Origin: Phycisphaerae bacterium
Lineage (GTDB): Bacteria > Planctomycetota > Phycisphaerae > Sedimentisphaerales > Anaerobacaceae
Assembly: GCA_030604525.1 (NCBI GenBank)
Contig: JAUVVQ010000012.1
Coordinates: 1-59,752, forward strand
Length of the DNA: 59,752 bases
Reading direction: 5' to 3'
Shown here: positions 10,694-19,991 of the stretch, in pieces
Layout: every line of letters starts with the position of its first letter
Position numbering within the stretch: the stretch's first letter is position 1
The notes under the pieces: model-generated
The model's database searches: none
Told to the model about the DNA's origin: nothing
The model's input: the letters and a program-made list of their open reading frames with translations, nothing else
Made by a program: the position numbers and the translations under genes

Positions 10694-11727
10694 TGATGCT
10701 GCGGCTAAAAGCAAAAGCTTTGGACTTTTACACGTATCCGCCGATTGGCGGTGATGATTGGCGTTATGGTTACGCTGCAGCCAGGGTAAGGGCTTTGCAA
10801 ACTCAGATGATTCCAAAAAGCACGCTTGTTGATATGGCAAATGCAGGCACTTTTGAACAGGCAGCCGAATCAATCTCAACTACTGAATATATCCCCGTCG
10901 CATCCAAAACGCTTGCGGAGCTGGAACAAGTTTTGATTGCACAGCGGAGGAGCTTACGTGAACAGTTCGCCAGACTGATGATTGATAATTCTATAGTGAA
11001 ACTGTTTAAAACAAGAGATGATTTCGCAAATATGCGGCTGGCGGTAAGAAGAAGAGTAACCGACAAAGCCATAGGGACAGACTACAGCAGTCAAGGAAAT
11101 CTAAATCCCGAAATATTCGAGGAAGTATTTGAACAGGAAAAATATGAGCTGCTCGGCGAGCATATCCAAAACGCTGTCGAACAGGCGATCTTAGCTTATT
11201 ATACCGACAGGGATATTTGCCGGATAGACCATATCATCGACCGCGCACAGGCGGAATATAATATACAAACAGCACTAAAAATGAAAAGTGAATTCCTGAC
11301 CGGGCTCTTCAGTATAAAAATTGATTTGACCAATATCATTACAATGCTTCGTTTGAAGTTCACCGAATCAGAAAAAAGAAAGGTGTTCCTGCCGGGAGGA
11401 TACATAGAAATTGAACGCCTCAAACAGGCGGTTGATACGGAATACGATTCAATAGGCCAGCTTTTTTATGCTACACCATATTACAGAATAGTCAGTGTCG
11501 GGGCAAATTATGTAGGGACGGAAAAATCCTTCCTGAAAGCAGAACAGGCCTCAGAGAACCATTTAAGCGGCTATCTGAATACAACTTCTCAAATAACTTC
11601 AGGCCCCCAGCCGGTTATTGCTTATCTGCTTCAGAAGGAAAAAGAGATAAGGACTGTAAGATTGATATTGACAGCGAAGAAAAATCTGCTCGATAAAAAA
11701 ATGATTTTAGACCGAATTGGTGAATGA
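10693..11727 (+). CDS. atpC: V-type ATP synthase subunit C
   Basis: The 344-residue protein matches subunit C (the d-type socket) that couples the central shaft to the proteolipid ring. Recognisable pieces are YGYAAARVRALQTQM near the N terminus, NIITMLRLKF in the middle and RTVRLILTAKKNLL at the C terminus. The length is usual for the family. It begins within the stop of subunit E (TAATG), indicating coupled translation. A 60-bp gap with a small direct repeat separates it from subunit F. Confidence 0.85.
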   Translation: MMLRLKAKALDFYTYPPIGGDDWRYGYAAARVRALQTQMIPKSTLVDMANAGTFEQAAESISTTEYIPVASKTLAELEQVLIAQRRSLREQFARLMIDNSIVKLFKTRDDFANMRLAVRRRVTDKAIGTDYSSQGNLNPEIFEEVFEQEKYELLGEHIQNAVEQAILAYYTDRDICRIDHIIDRAQAEYNIQTALKMKSEFLTGLFSIKIDLTNIITMLRLKFTESEKRKVFLPGGYIEIERLKQAVDTEYDSIGQLFYATPYYRIVSVGANYVGTEKSFLKAEQASENHLSGYLNTTSQITSGPQPVIAYLLQKEKEIRTVRLILTAKKNLLDKKMILDRIGE

Positions 11728-11751
11728 TTGAAAACAGCTTAAAAAACTCTA

Positions 11752-11787
11752 ACGAGACACGAATCACAGGCCACGAGGCACGAAACA
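11752..11787 (+). repeat. short direct repeat before atpF
   Basis: ACGAGACACGAATCA (11752-11766) and ACGAGGCACGAAACA (11773-11787) agree at 13 of 15 positions. The second copy abuts the ATG of atpF, which otherwise lacks a Shine-Dalgarno sequence. It is one of several short CACGA/CACGGAT repeats in gene gaps of this window. Confidence 0.5.
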
Positions 11788-12111
11788 ATGAAAGGTAAAG
11801 TAGCAGCTTTAGGAAGTTCAGATTTTGTGATGCCGTTCTCGGCATTGGGCGTTGATACTTTCGCAGCAGATGAAGGTTCGCAAGACGTTCAAGCCGGTGC
11901 ACGACGGATACTCGATGAAAAGTATTCGCTTGTTATAGTAGCAGAAAATATAGCCCCCGATGCTCAAAAAGTATTTGAATCAGTGCAGAAAGAGCCGACA
12001 CCATCGGTGGTGGTAGTGCCGTTTACTACAGAACCGCAGGGATTTGCAACCCAAAAACTCGGTGAAGTAATAAAGCTGGCTACTGGAATTAACATTTTAA
12101 AAAATGAATAA
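11788..12111 (+). CDS. atpF: V-type ATP synthase subunit F
   Basis: The 107-residue protein has the CheY-like alternation of strands and helices seen in subunit F, ending ATQKLGEVIKLATGINIL. Subunit F sits on the central shaft with subunit D. The start has no purine-rich site and is preceded by the 15-bp direct repeat, so translation may depend on coupling or a leader structure. It lies 11 bp before subunit A. Assignment is by size, operon position and the IL/P-rich core. Confidence 0.8.
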   Translation: MKGKVAALGSSDFVMPFSALGVDTFAADEGSQDVQAGARRILDEKYSLVIVAENIAPDAQKVFESVQKEPTPSVVVVPFTTEPQGFATQKLGEVIKLATGINILKNE

Positions 12112-12122
12112 AGAAGGAATTA

Positions 12123-13904
12123 ATGATGAGCCAGGCAAGAGAGGGCAGAATCGTAAAGGTGGCGGGACCGGTTGTTACAGCAGAAGGCATGACCGGTTCA
12201 AGAATGTATGACGTGGTCCGGGTCGGAGAATTGAATCTTATCGGTGAAATTGTAGAGCTTCACAATGATTTGGCCTCGATACAGGTTTATGAAGAGACCG
12301 GAGGAATGGGGCCGGGAGAGAAGGTAGTGGATACACAGGCGCCTTTGAGTGTGGAGCTTGGACCGGGCCTGATAGAGAATATCTATGACGGAATACAAAG
12401 GCCGTTAAGTTTGTTTTACGACAGGGAAGGCGCTTTTATGTCACGCGGCACCGCAATCCCAGGACTTGATAGAGAAAAAAAATGGCATTTCAAACCCTCT
12501 GTAAAAAACGGCACGAAAGTATCAGAAGGAGATATCATAGGCCAGGTCAAAGAGACAACTCTCGTAACACAAAAGATTATGGTCCCCCAGGAAATGTCAG
12601 GGACTATCCAGGATATAAAAGAAGGAGAATTCAAAGTCCAAGACACTGTCGCATTACTTGTTGATGAAAACGGCACGGAAAATAAACTGTCACTCCTTCA
12701 AAGATGTCCTGTTAGAAAATCAAGAAGAAGCAGCAGACGCTTAGCTCCCAATACAATTTTAGCAACAGGCCAGCGAGTTATTGATACATTCTTCCCAATC
12801 GCCAAAGGAGGCACGGCCTGTGTCCCCGGACCATTCGGAACTGGCAAAACCGTCGTGCAGCACCAGTTGGCAAAGTGGGTAAATGCGGATATTGTTGTTT
12901 ACGTCGGCTGTGGAGAAAGAGGAAACGAGATGACGGATGTGCTGACGGAATTCCCTGAGCTAAAAGACCCCCACTCCGGCGAGCCCTTGATGAAGCGCTC
13001 CGTACTTATCGCCAATACATCAAATATGCCGGTAGCCGCAAGAGAGGCATCCGTTTATACAGGAATTACCATTGCAGAGTATTTCAGAGATATGGGCTAT
13101 ACGGTTGCAGTTATGGCTGACAGCACCAGCCGATGGGCCGAGGCAATGCGTGAAATATCAACTCGACTGGAAGAAATGCCCGCTGAAGAAGGATATCCTG
13201 CTTATCTGGCGGCGAGGATTGCCGCCTTCTATGAAAGAGCCGGATTGGTAGAATGTCTTGGACAGCCAAAACGTCAGGGCGGACTTTCAGTGATTGGCGC
13301 AGTAAGCCCCCCCGGCGGAGACCTCTCCGATTCAGTAGTGCAGGCAACACTGCACGTAGTCAAAGTTTTCTGGTCTTTGAAAGCGGAGCTTGCATATCAA
13401 AGGCACTTCCCCGCTATCGACTGGCTGACAAGTTACTCTTTCTATAAGCAGTATCTAAAAAAAGCTTTTGACGACCCAGAAAAGGGCGAAGATATGAACA
13501 AGCTTACAGCAGAAGCTATGAGTTTGCTTGAGCAGGAATCAGAACTTCGAGAAATTGTCCGGCTGGTCGGAGCAGAAGCATTATCACCAAAAGACCGGCT
13601 CGCACTGGAAGTGTCAAGGTCGATAAGAGAAGACTTCCTCCATCAAAATGCTTTTCATAAAGTTGACACTTATACTTCGCTTGAGAAACAATACGAGATG
13701 CTCAAAACCGTATTATGTTTCCGCGAACATGCAATTAACGCAATCAATGCAGGCGTTGGCACGGACGAAATTTTCAAGCTCCCGGTAAGAGAAGATATTG
13801 CAAGAGCAAGATATACACCGGAAGAAGATATAGATAAAATCAGAAGCATCAGGGAAAAAATAGCGGAACAAATAAAGAATTTACAAACAACACCGGTTTC
13901 ATAA
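12123..13904 (+). CDS. atpA: V-type ATP synthase catalytic subunit A
   Basis: The 593-residue subunit hydrolyses or makes ATP in the head of the complex. The P-loop GPFGTGKT lies at 236-243 and the catalytic glutamate in GCGERGNEM at 265. [15 protein letters not shown] is present as in all A subunits, and the bulge (non-homologous) region is at about 120-190. The length is standard for the family. AAGAAGGAATTA precedes tandem ATG codons at 12123 and 12126. It is followed after 69 bp by subunit B. Confidence 0.97.
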   Translation: MMSQAREGRIVKVAGPVVTAEGMTGSRMYDVVRVGELNLIGEIVELHNDLASIQVYEETGGMGPGEKVVDTQAPLSVELGPGLIENIYDGIQRPLSLFYDREGAFMSRGTAIPGLDREKKWHFKPSVKNGTKVSEGDIIGQVKETTLVTQKIMVPQEMSGTIQDIKEGEFKVQDTVALLVDENGTENKLSLLQRCPVRKSRRSSRRLAPNTILATGQRVIDTFFPIAKGGTACVPGPFGTGKTVVQHQLAKWVNADIVVYVGCGERGNEMTDVLTEFPELKDPHSGEPLMKRSVLIANTSNMPVAAREASVYTGITIAEYFRDMGYTVAVMADSTSRWAEAMREISTRLEEMPAEEGYPAYLAARIAAFYERAGLVECLGQPKRQGGLSVIGAVSPPGGDLSDSVVQATLHVVKVFWSLKAELAYQRHFPAIDWLTSYSFYKQYLKKAFDDPEKGEDMNKLTAEAMSLLEQESELREIVRLVGAEALSPKDRLALEVSRSIREDFLHQNAFHKVDTYTSLEKQYEMLKTVLCFREHAINAINAGVGTDEIFKLPVREDIARARYTPEEDIDKIRSIREKIAEQIKNLQTTPVS

Positions 13905-13973
13905 AGAATATTGATTTTCTGTTTTATTTCTATCCTTGTATAAGTAAATGTGGCTTAAAATCAGGAGTAATCG

Positions 13974-15476
13974 ATGTTAAAAGAATATCAGACAATTTCA
14001 GAAATCGCAGGCCCTTTAATGCTGGTCGAAAAAGTCGACGGGGCAAAGTACGGACATATAGTCGAGATTGAATTACGAGACGGCAGTAAGCGTAACGGTC
14101 AGATACTTCAGGTCGAAAATGATAAGGCGCTGGTTCAGGTATTTGAAGGGACAAGCGGCATTGATGTCAAGGAAACCACTGCACGTTTTCTGGGCAAACC
14201 GTTGGAATTCGGTCTTTCGCCTGACATTCTCGGCCGGGTTTTCAGCGGTCTGGGAATTCCAAAAGATGACGGACCGCAGATTATCCCTGACAAAAAACTT
14301 AACATTAACGGAAACCCCATTAACCCTTTTGCTCGCGACTATCCCAACGAGTTTATACAGACGGGAATATCCACAATCGATGGCTTGAACCCCATAGTAA
14401 GAGGTCAAAAGCTGCCGATATTCTCCGGCGCAGGTCTTCCCCATGATAACATTACCGCTCAAATCGCCAGACAATCGACCATCCTCGCTGAAGGCGAAGA
14501 CTTTGCGGTTGTTTTTGCTGCTATGGGAATTACCTTTGAGGCAGCCCAGTTCTTTATCGACGATTTAACCGAAAGCGGCGCCATCGAAAGAGCTGTAATG
14601 TTCCTTAACCTCGCAAACGACCCTGCGATTGAAAGAATAGCAACCCCACGTTTCGCCTTGACAGCCGCTGAATACCTCGCTTTCGAGCTTGATATGCACG
14701 TGCTTGTGATTCTTAACGATATGACCAATTACTGTGAAGCACTGCGGGAAATCTCTGCCGCCAGAAAAGAAGTCCCCGGCAGAAGGGGATATCCGGGCTA
14801 TCTTTACACCGACCTGGCAACTGTTTATGAAAGAGCCGGTCGTATTAAAGGAAAAACCGGCTCCATCACAATGCTCCCCGTCCTTACTATGCCGGAAGAC
14901 GATAAAACACATCCCGTCCCCGACCTTACCGGTTATATTACCGAAGGCCAGATTATTCTTTCCCGTTCGCTGCACAGGAAAGGTATCGCCCCGCCGGTAG
15001 ATTGTCTTCCCAGTCTCTCCCGGCTTAAAGACAAAGGTATCGGCGAAGGCAAAACGAGGGAAGACCACGCTGACCTTTACAACCAGCTTTATGCAGCTTA
15101 CGCCAGAGGAAAAGAAGTTCAGGAGCTTGCCACGATTATGGGGGAAGCCGCCCTCTCCAATGAAGACAAAAAATATATGAAATTTGCGGATGATTTCGAG
15201 GCCAGGTACGTATCACAGGACTACTTCGAAAATCGCACCATCGAGACAACACTGGATCTCGGCTGGGAATTGCTGAGTATGTTCGAGAACATAGAGCTTA
15301 AACGTATCGACCCCGAGTTGTTAGAGAAATATATGCCCAAATTCCGAAAAAAACAAGCCGAAAAAACCAGCAAATCAAAAGAAGAAACCGACCGGGAAAC
15401 TGAAAAAACACAGGAAGCTGCTGTGAAAACAACCGAACAGAGTCAAAGCAAAAATGCCGACGAGGGGGATAAATAA
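13974..15476 (+). CDS. atpB: V-type ATP synthase subunit B with charged C-terminal tail
   Basis: The non-catalytic head subunit alternates with A and completes the nucleotide sites. It begins [19 protein letters not shown] and carries [16 protein letters not shown] and the [17 protein letters not shown] region typical of B. At 500 residues it is longer than the usual 460-465. The extra is a Lys/Glu/Thr-rich, low-complexity tail of about 40 residues after [10 protein letters not shown], which looks disordered. The tail's role is unknown. The stop is immediately followed by the GTG start of subunit D. Ribosome site CAGGAG lies 5 bp before the start. Confidence 0.96.
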   Translation: MLKEYQTISEIAGPLMLVEKVDGAKYGHIVEIELRDGSKRNGQILQVENDKALVQVFEGTSGIDVKETTARFLGKPLEFGLSPDILGRVFSGLGIPKDDGPQIIPDKKLNINGNPINPFARDYPNEFIQTGISTIDGLNPIVRGQKLPIFSGAGLPHDNITAQIARQSTILAEGEDFAVVFAAMGITFEAAQFFIDDLTESGAIERAVMFLNLANDPAIERIATPRFALTAAEYLAFELDMHVLVILNDMTNYCEALREISAARKEVPGRRGYPGYLYTDLATVYERAGRIKGKTGSITMLPVLTMPEDDKTHPVPDLTGYITEGQIILSRSLHRKGIAPPVDCLPSLSRLKDKGIGEGKTREDHADLYNQLYAAYARGKEVQELATIMGEAALSNEDKKYMKFADDFEARYVSQDYFENRTIETTLDLGWELLSMFENIELKRIDPELLEKYMPKFRKKQAEKTSKSKEETDRETEKTQEAAVKTTEQSQSKNADEGDK

Positions 15477-16094
15477 GTGGCAGCAAATGTAAACGCAACA
15501 CGGATGGAGCTTTTAAGACTGCGCAAGCGGGTCGCACTTGCCAGCCGGGGACATCGTCTTTTAAGTGATAAGCGGGATGAGATTTCCCGGCAGCTGGTCC
15601 AAATTGCCAAACTAATCCAGCCGCTTCGCAAAACAGTCGAACAAAAGCTCCTCGAGACCTGCCGAAGGTTTATGTTAGCACGAGCAAGTATGGAGCCGGA
15701 AGATAACAAATCATCTTTGGAAATACCGACAAAAAAGTTTTCGCTCGCAGTTAAATTCTCCACCATAATGAATGTAACAGTTCCTCAGCTTACCAAGGAA
15801 ATGGAAGGTCAGATAATCTGTTATGGCTTCGCAACCACCTCAGGCGAGCTTGATGTCGCACTTTTGTCACTCGAGCAGGCATTCGACAGCTTAATCGAGC
15901 TTGCGGAGAAGGAAAAACAGGCATATCTTCTCGCAACCGAGCTTCAGATGACTCGCCGAAGAGTAAATGTCCTCGAACATATTGTCATTCCTGAATTGAA
16001 ACAGAGCATAAGATATATCTTTGACAAGCTTGCCGAGGCCGAACGTGACAACATCAGCCGACTAATGAAAATAACCGATATTATCCGCGGCTGA
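15477..16094 (+). CDS. atpD: V-type ATP synthase subunit D
   Basis: The 205-residue subunit forms the rotating central shaft. N- and C-terminal long helices are visible: NATRMELLRLRKRVALASRG at the start and ELQMTRRRVNVLEHIVIPEL near the end, a conserved D signature. The start codon is GTG directly after the stop of subunit B, so translation is coupled. This is the last gene of the operon; a convergent gene ends 51 bp downstream, and no clear intrinsic terminator lies between. Confidence 0.93.
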   Translation: MAANVNATRMELLRLRKRVALASRGHRLLSDKRDEISRQLVQIAKLIQPLRKTVEQKLLETCRRFMLARASMEPEDNKSSLEIPTKKFSLAVKFSTIMNVTVPQLTKEMEGQIICYGFATTSGELDVALLSLEQAFDSLIELAEKEKQAYLLATELQMTRRRVNVLEHIVIPELKQSIRYIFDKLAEAERDNISRLMKITDIIRG

Positions 16095-16144
16095 TTCACT
16101 CCCGCACCGCTGCTGAGTTCACTCACAACCCAGCTATGAAATCA

Positions 16145-16681
16145 TCAGCCCGACCAACGCCCTCTTCTGCTTGTCAGCTCTTCCATCGCCGCACACTGAA
16201 TATCCTTGCCGTAAAGACCGTCAGCGTTCACCGAATAAACCTTAAGCGCACCACTGTCAATACGCTCCTGTTGTCCCCTGCGAATCACCTCGCTGAAACT
16301 AAGCTTTCTCATCTCGACATCGCGTTTGTTCCCGCCGTCCGTATTTTCAATAACGCCCAGCAAAAAATCCAGCGGAAGTTTCTCCATACCGCCGCTCAGG
16401 TCTCTTGCCTTGCCGGACTTGCCGCCGAACGACTTCAACAAACCCCCGACCCCTTTAGTCTGCATACTTTCAGCCGACGTCTTTTCTGATACCCCCCTGC
16501 CAGTTCCCGCTCCGCCGTAATCAGGGTAAGCTACCTCACCTCCTTTTCGCCTTGACTTGATGACACTATACAAACCCCATAAGCTCACAAAAACCACCAG
16601 GACCAACAACCCCATCCAGAAGTTGCTCTCCTCATCAATACCGACCACTCCCGGAATTACTTCTCCCCAGCTATACCCCAC
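16145..16681 (-). CDS. membrane-anchored protein with unknown 81-residue domain (paralogue 1)
   Basis: I do not recognise the family. The 178-residue protein begins at a GTG after GGAAGGTG. It has one membrane helix at about 21-41 (FWMGLLVLVVFVSLWGLYSV), a basic stop-transfer KSRRK, a Gly/Ser/Lys linker, and a domain at 92-172 with DLSGGMEKLPLDFLLGVIE, MRKLSFSEVIRR, IDSGALKVYSV and KDIQCAAMEELT. The next gene upstream on the same strand carries the same domain: 56 of 81 positions are identical by eye, without gaps. The topology suggests the domain lies in the cytoplasm. It is convergent with the V-ATPase operon; no functional link is shown. Confidence 0.7.
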   Translation of the reverse strand: MGYSWGEVIPGVVGIDEESNFWMGLLVLVVFVSLWGLYSVIKSRRKGGEVAYPDYGGAGTGRGVSEKTSAESMQTKGVGGLLKSFGGKSGKARDLSGGMEKLPLDFLLGVIENTDGGNKRDVEMRKLSFSEVIRRGQQERIDSGALKVYSVNADGLYGKDIQCAAMEELTSRRGRWSG

Positions 16682-16756
16682 GTTTCACCTTCCGTATCTG
16701 TATAAGCGACATCGCCTTTAACTGCTCTGCACCAACCCATCTGCCTGACGCCTTTA

Positions 16757-17128
16757 TCACTTACCAGACGTGCGTTTCGTCAGTTCCTTCATTGCCGCAC
16801 ACTGGATATCCTTGCTGTAAAGCGAGTCGGAATCCACCGAATAAACCGTAAGAGCATCGCTGTCAATCTCACTCTGCTGCTGACGGCGAAGAACCTCATT
16901 GAAACTAAACTTACGCATCTGAACGTCGTTCTTATCCGCTCCGTTGGTATCCTCAATCACTCCAAGCAAAAACTCCAGCTCAAGCATCTCCATTCCGCCG
17001 GCCAGGTCTCGGCTCTTGTTCAGCTTATTTTTACCTTTCGTCTCATCTTTACCCGACGGATGAAGCTCCGTAACCTTACTGCCGTCTTTCATCGTTTCTT
17101 CTTTCTTTTCGCTTGCGCTCCAGGCCAT
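16757..17128 (-). CDS. soluble protein with the same unknown domain (paralogue 2)
   Basis: The start was chosen at the ATG after GGAGGTGTAAGA, giving 123 residues; the open frame continues far upstream (to 17443) but that part reads through repeat DNA. The first 38 residues are charged and low in complexity. Residues 39-117 carry DLAGGMEMLELEFLLGVIE, MRKFSFNEVLRR, IDSDALTVYSV and KDIQCAAMKELT, nearly the same as its neighbour but without a membrane helix. The lone Cys in KDIQCAAM is kept in both. The two genes are separated by 75 bp and are probably co-transcribed, giving a soluble and an anchored form. Function unknown. Confidence 0.7.
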   Translation of the reverse strand: MAWSASEKKEETMKDGSKVTELHPSGKDETKGKNKLNKSRDLAGGMEMLELEFLLGVIEDTNGADKNDVQMRKFSFNEVLRRQQQSEIDSDALTVYSVDSDSLYSKDIQCAAMKELTKRTSGK

Positions 17129-17328
17129 TCTTACACCTCCATTAACTGCAAAATCCTTTTTTTTAAATCTCTGCTCGCAGCCGGCCGCTGAACATAATCG
17201 AGTTCTGCCAACCCCACTGCCGCAAAACGACAAGTCATTATACACCAATCCCCCCACCGCAGCAAAACAAAACCAGCAAAAATCCCCCCACCTTTCTGCT
17301 GAGGTGATTTTTTGGACATTTGGTGAGG

Positions 17329-17741
17329 CGGGGAATAAATAGCGTAGAGCGGACAAAGGACAGCGTGTAGAACAAATAGCGGAGAACGGCTGGGTTTGGA
17401 ATTGGGTTTGATTTGGCTTTGTTTTTGAGGCGTTTATATACATAAGTTTTCGTAAGCCCTCGTTTAATAAAAGGTTACATTCATTTCTAAAGTTGGCTTT
17501 GTTTTTGGCAGTGTAAAATTGCGGTTTTTTTCGTAATCGCTTGTTATATAAAAGTTTGAGCTCATCTTGGGGTTTTGGCGATTGGGTTCGATTGGCTTTG
17601 ACTTGGGTTTGTTTTTGGAGCGTCTGCGAAGGGGAATATTGATATAACCTTTTATTAGCACAGGAGTTATGAACATTTCTGCTTTCCGTAAATTGGGTTT
17701 GTTTTGCATAAAAAGGTGGATTTGTAGAGCTCTCTCTACAA
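17329..17741 (-). repeat. NKPN/KPI-coding intergenic repeat element
   Basis: The minus strand stays open for long stretches but reads as biased peptide (MQNKPNLRKAEMF, SKNKPKSKPIEPNRQNPKM, KTKPNQTQFQTQPF), which I recall as recurrent intergenic repeat translations in MSBL9-type planctomycete genomes rather than proteins. Two related units are visible at about 17415-17511 and 17605-17712: each begins GG(C/G)TTTGTTTTTG with GAGCG nearby and contains a TAATAAAAGGTTA-like or ATAACCTTTTATTA block. The right end carries an inverted repeat, TTGTAGAG and CTCTACAA around four bases (17722-17741). A related CTCACCA-TGTCCAAAA piece recurs near 21120 in opposite orientation. Confidence 0.55.
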
Positions 17742-17913
17742 GTGTAAAGCGGCTGGCGGGAACCAGCAGTGAGTAGAGAAGGTAAACAGGAAAGCAGGTG
17801 AAAGCGGATAACGCAATGAGGATAGTTAGGATTTGAGCTTCAGTGGTCATTTTAAGTTTTCCTGATTCAACTACTTATTTTTTGGGCGGTAGAAAAACAC
17901 GCCCTCTATGTTA

Positions 17914-18014
17914 GGGGGGACTTGCGCAAATGGTCGATTCCGGACAATAGGCAGTAGTTAGCAACAATTAGAAGCGGTGGATCCTCTTTGGGGGGACTTG
18001 CGCGTTTGGTCGAT
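17914..18014 (+). repeat. pair of 25-bp direct repeats
   Basis: GGGGGGACTTGCGCAAATGG plus TCGAT (17914-17938) and GGGGGGACTTGCGCGTTTGG plus TCGAT (17990-18014) differ only at three adjacent bases. They lie 51 bp apart at the left edge of the second restriction-modification locus. No gene is evident between 17851 and 18193; a CCACGGATTT copy lies at 18179-18188. Confidence 0.65.
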
Positions 18015-18193
18015 ATTTTTATTGCCGGCAGGCCATTCGGGGTTCTTTCGTTATATTTTCCCCTTTACTTCGTCATATATCTGGATAGAATTATAAAAAA
18101 GGATTGTCGGGATGCGTTGATATACTACGAGAGCAGACAGAAACGAGTTGCAATAAGAAAATGGAGACATTTATTTAACCACGGATTTGATAT

Positions 18194-19084
18194 TTGAAAG
18201 TAAAGGTTGAAAAATTGGCTAAATTGAATCTGTTACACAAAAAAACCGCGACAGAGTATAATGAAGGTATGATAGAACCATACAGCAATTCGATTATTTG
18301 TGGAGATTGTGAGGAAGTTCTGAAAAACTTACCTGATAACTGTGTAGACTTAATTGTTACTTCACCGCCTTATGTGCAATGTCGTAAAAATACCTATGGT
18401 GGGATACATCCTGATGAATATGTCGAATGGTTTTTACCCAAATCCACACAATTCTTTAGAGTCCTGAAACCGACTGGAACATTTATACTAAATATAAAAG
18501 AAAAAGTAGTTACAAGTGAGAGACATACTTACGTAATTGAGCTCATTTTAGAGTTGAAGAAACAGGGATGGCTATGGACCGAAGAATTTGTGTGGCATAA
18601 AAAGAACTGTTATCCGGGCAAGTGGCCAAATAGATTTCGTGATGCATGGGAACGATGTCTTCAGTTTAATAAAGAGAAAAAATTTAACATGTATCAAGAA
18701 GCTGTCATGGTTCCGATGGGTGATTGGGCAAAATCAAGATTAAAAAAACTTAGTGCAACTGATAAGCGACGCGATGAATCGAAGGTTAAAAGCGGATTTG
18801 GAAAAAACATTTCAAACTGGGTTGACAGGGATAAGGCTTATCCAACAAATGTTCTTCATTTGGCCACTGAGTGTGCTAACAAAAACCACAGCGCTGCTTT
18901 TCCATCAACTTTACCAGAGTGGTTTATAAAATTGTTCACGGAAAAACATGATGTAGTATTGGACCCATTTGTAGGCTCAGGCACCTCGGCCTTAGTAGCA
19001 AAAAAATTAGGTCGGAAGTATATAGGAATAGATATCAATCCCGAGTATTGTAAAATGATAGAAAACGCTTGCAAGGAACTATAA
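18194..19084 (+). CDS. beta-class DNA methyltransferase (N4-cytosine or N6-adenine)
   Basis: The protein has TSPPY at 56-60 (counted from the TTG at 18194) and DPFVGSGT 40 residues from the C terminus followed by GRKYIGIDI, the motif IV-before-motif I order of beta-class type II methyltransferases. A TSPPY motif favours N4-cytosine but does not exclude N6-adenine. The long frame starts at TTG without a good ribosome site; an ATG at 18269 (MIEPYSNS) would give a more typical N terminus. The next gene begins directly after its stop and encodes the cognate nuclease. Base composition is more AT-rich than the flanking housekeeping genes. Confidence 0.88.
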   Translation: MKVKVEKLAKLNLLHKKTATEYNEGMIEPYSNSIICGDCEEVLKNLPDNCVDLIVTSPPYVQCRKNTYGGIHPDEYVEWFLPKSTQFFRVLKPTGTFILNIKEKVVTSERHTYVIELILELKKQGWLWTEEFVWHKKNCYPGKWPNRFRDAWERCLQFNKEKKFNMYQEAVMVPMGDWAKSRLKKLSATDKRRDESKVKSGFGKNISNWVDRDKAYPTNVLHLATECANKNHSAAFPSTLPEWFIKLFTEKHDVVLDPFVGSGTSALVAKKLGRKYIGIDINPEYCKMIENACKEL

Positions 19085-19843
19085 ATGCAAAAATTGGACA
19101 TCAAAGAAGTCGAGTTTTTCGTTAATAAGAATATCACGACATTTCACCAGAACAAGCTAAATGTGTTAAAAGGGATAAATCTCAAGTCCCTCATGAAGAA
19201 GAAAAACCCTTACCTCTTTAAGGCTAAGAATATTCTAGTAGCCTCTGAGTTAATTTGTCTGCTTTTGGAAGCCTACTTATCCTCGTCGGAAGAAAAGATA
19301 TTTGGCGATTTTCTGGAGGATTTAGCTGTCTTTATCGCTAGTAAAACCTGCAACGGCCGGAAGTCTGCGGCCACAGGCATAGATTTAGAATTCGAGGATG
19401 ATAATAAAATATTCTTGGTTTCGATAAAATCAGGGCCAAGTTGGGGCAACAACTCACAGCAGAACAAAGAAGAGCAGGATTTTAAGACGGCCGTGAAAGT
19501 ACTCAAACAATCAAAACACACATTGAATGTGGAGCCGGTGTTGGGTATCTGCTATGGTAAGACCAAAACTTCTTATGTTCGTGGGGCTCTTAAGATTGTT
19601 GGTCAAAATTTTTGGCATTTCATAAGTGGTAATGAGCAACTCTATATAGATATTATTGAACCATTGGGATATAAGGCCAAACAGCACAATGAAAAGTTTC
19701 TGAAGTTCAAAGCTCAGATAATAAATTCATTTACTAAAGAGTTTGTGTCAAAGTTTTGTAGTAAGGATGGAGCTATTGATTGGAAGAAACTTGTTGAGTT
19801 CAATAGTGGAAATTTGGATTTAGTCAAGAAACCTAAAGACTAA
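19085..19843 (+). CDS. type II restriction endonuclease, PmeII-like
   Basis: The 252-residue protein has GDFLEDLAVFIA, then GIDLEF (Asp100), then LVSIKSGPSWGNNSQ (Lys115), the PD-(D/E)XK arrangement with Ser-x-Lys in place of Glu-x-Lys. I recall this GIDLEF...SIKSGP.WGN.SQ pattern from nucleases annotated as PmeII-like. It starts directly after the stop codon of the methyltransferase, so the two form a type II restriction-modification unit. The recognition sequence is unknown. The gene is AT-rich and lies within the repeat-bounded island. Confidence 0.78.
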   Translation: MQKLDIKEVEFFVNKNITTFHQNKLNVLKGINLKSLMKKKNPYLFKAKNILVASELICLLLEAYLSSSEEKIFGDFLEDLAVFIASKTCNGRKSAATGIDLEFEDDNKIFLVSIKSGPSWGNNSQQNKEEQDFKTAVKVLKQSKHTLNVEPVLGICYGKTKTSYVRGALKIVGQNFWHFISGNEQLYIDIIEPLGYKAKQHNEKFLKFKAQIINSFTKEFVSKFCSKDGAIDWKKLVEFNSGNLDLVKKPKD

Positions 19844-19857
19844 GCCAGCCAGCAAGG

Positions 19858-19885
19858 GCAACTTGTTTGCACACGCGGAATCATT
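19858..19885 (+). repeat. 28-bp repeat, left copy
   Basis: GCAACTTGTTTGCACACGCG followed by GAATCATT. It matches the copy at 20847-20874 at 23 of 28 positions in the same orientation. The two copies flank the zeta-type kinase and its partner. Each contains the imperfect palindrome TGCAA(C)...TTTGCA. Confidence 0.6.
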
Positions 19886-19991
19886 TAATAAAAGAGATTG
19901 GGCGAGTCCAGCAAGGATGGATAAATATTGAAGAAGCGACTGGAACTTGTTATAAAAGCTGTGTAATCATAAATCCTGGAAACAGTAATCT

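Noticed and set aside
17464-17850. 128-codon minus-strand frame as a protein gene
   Set aside because: The peptide is Asn/Lys/Pro biased, matches the repeat units at 17415-17712 and has no domain; it is annotated as repeat DNA.
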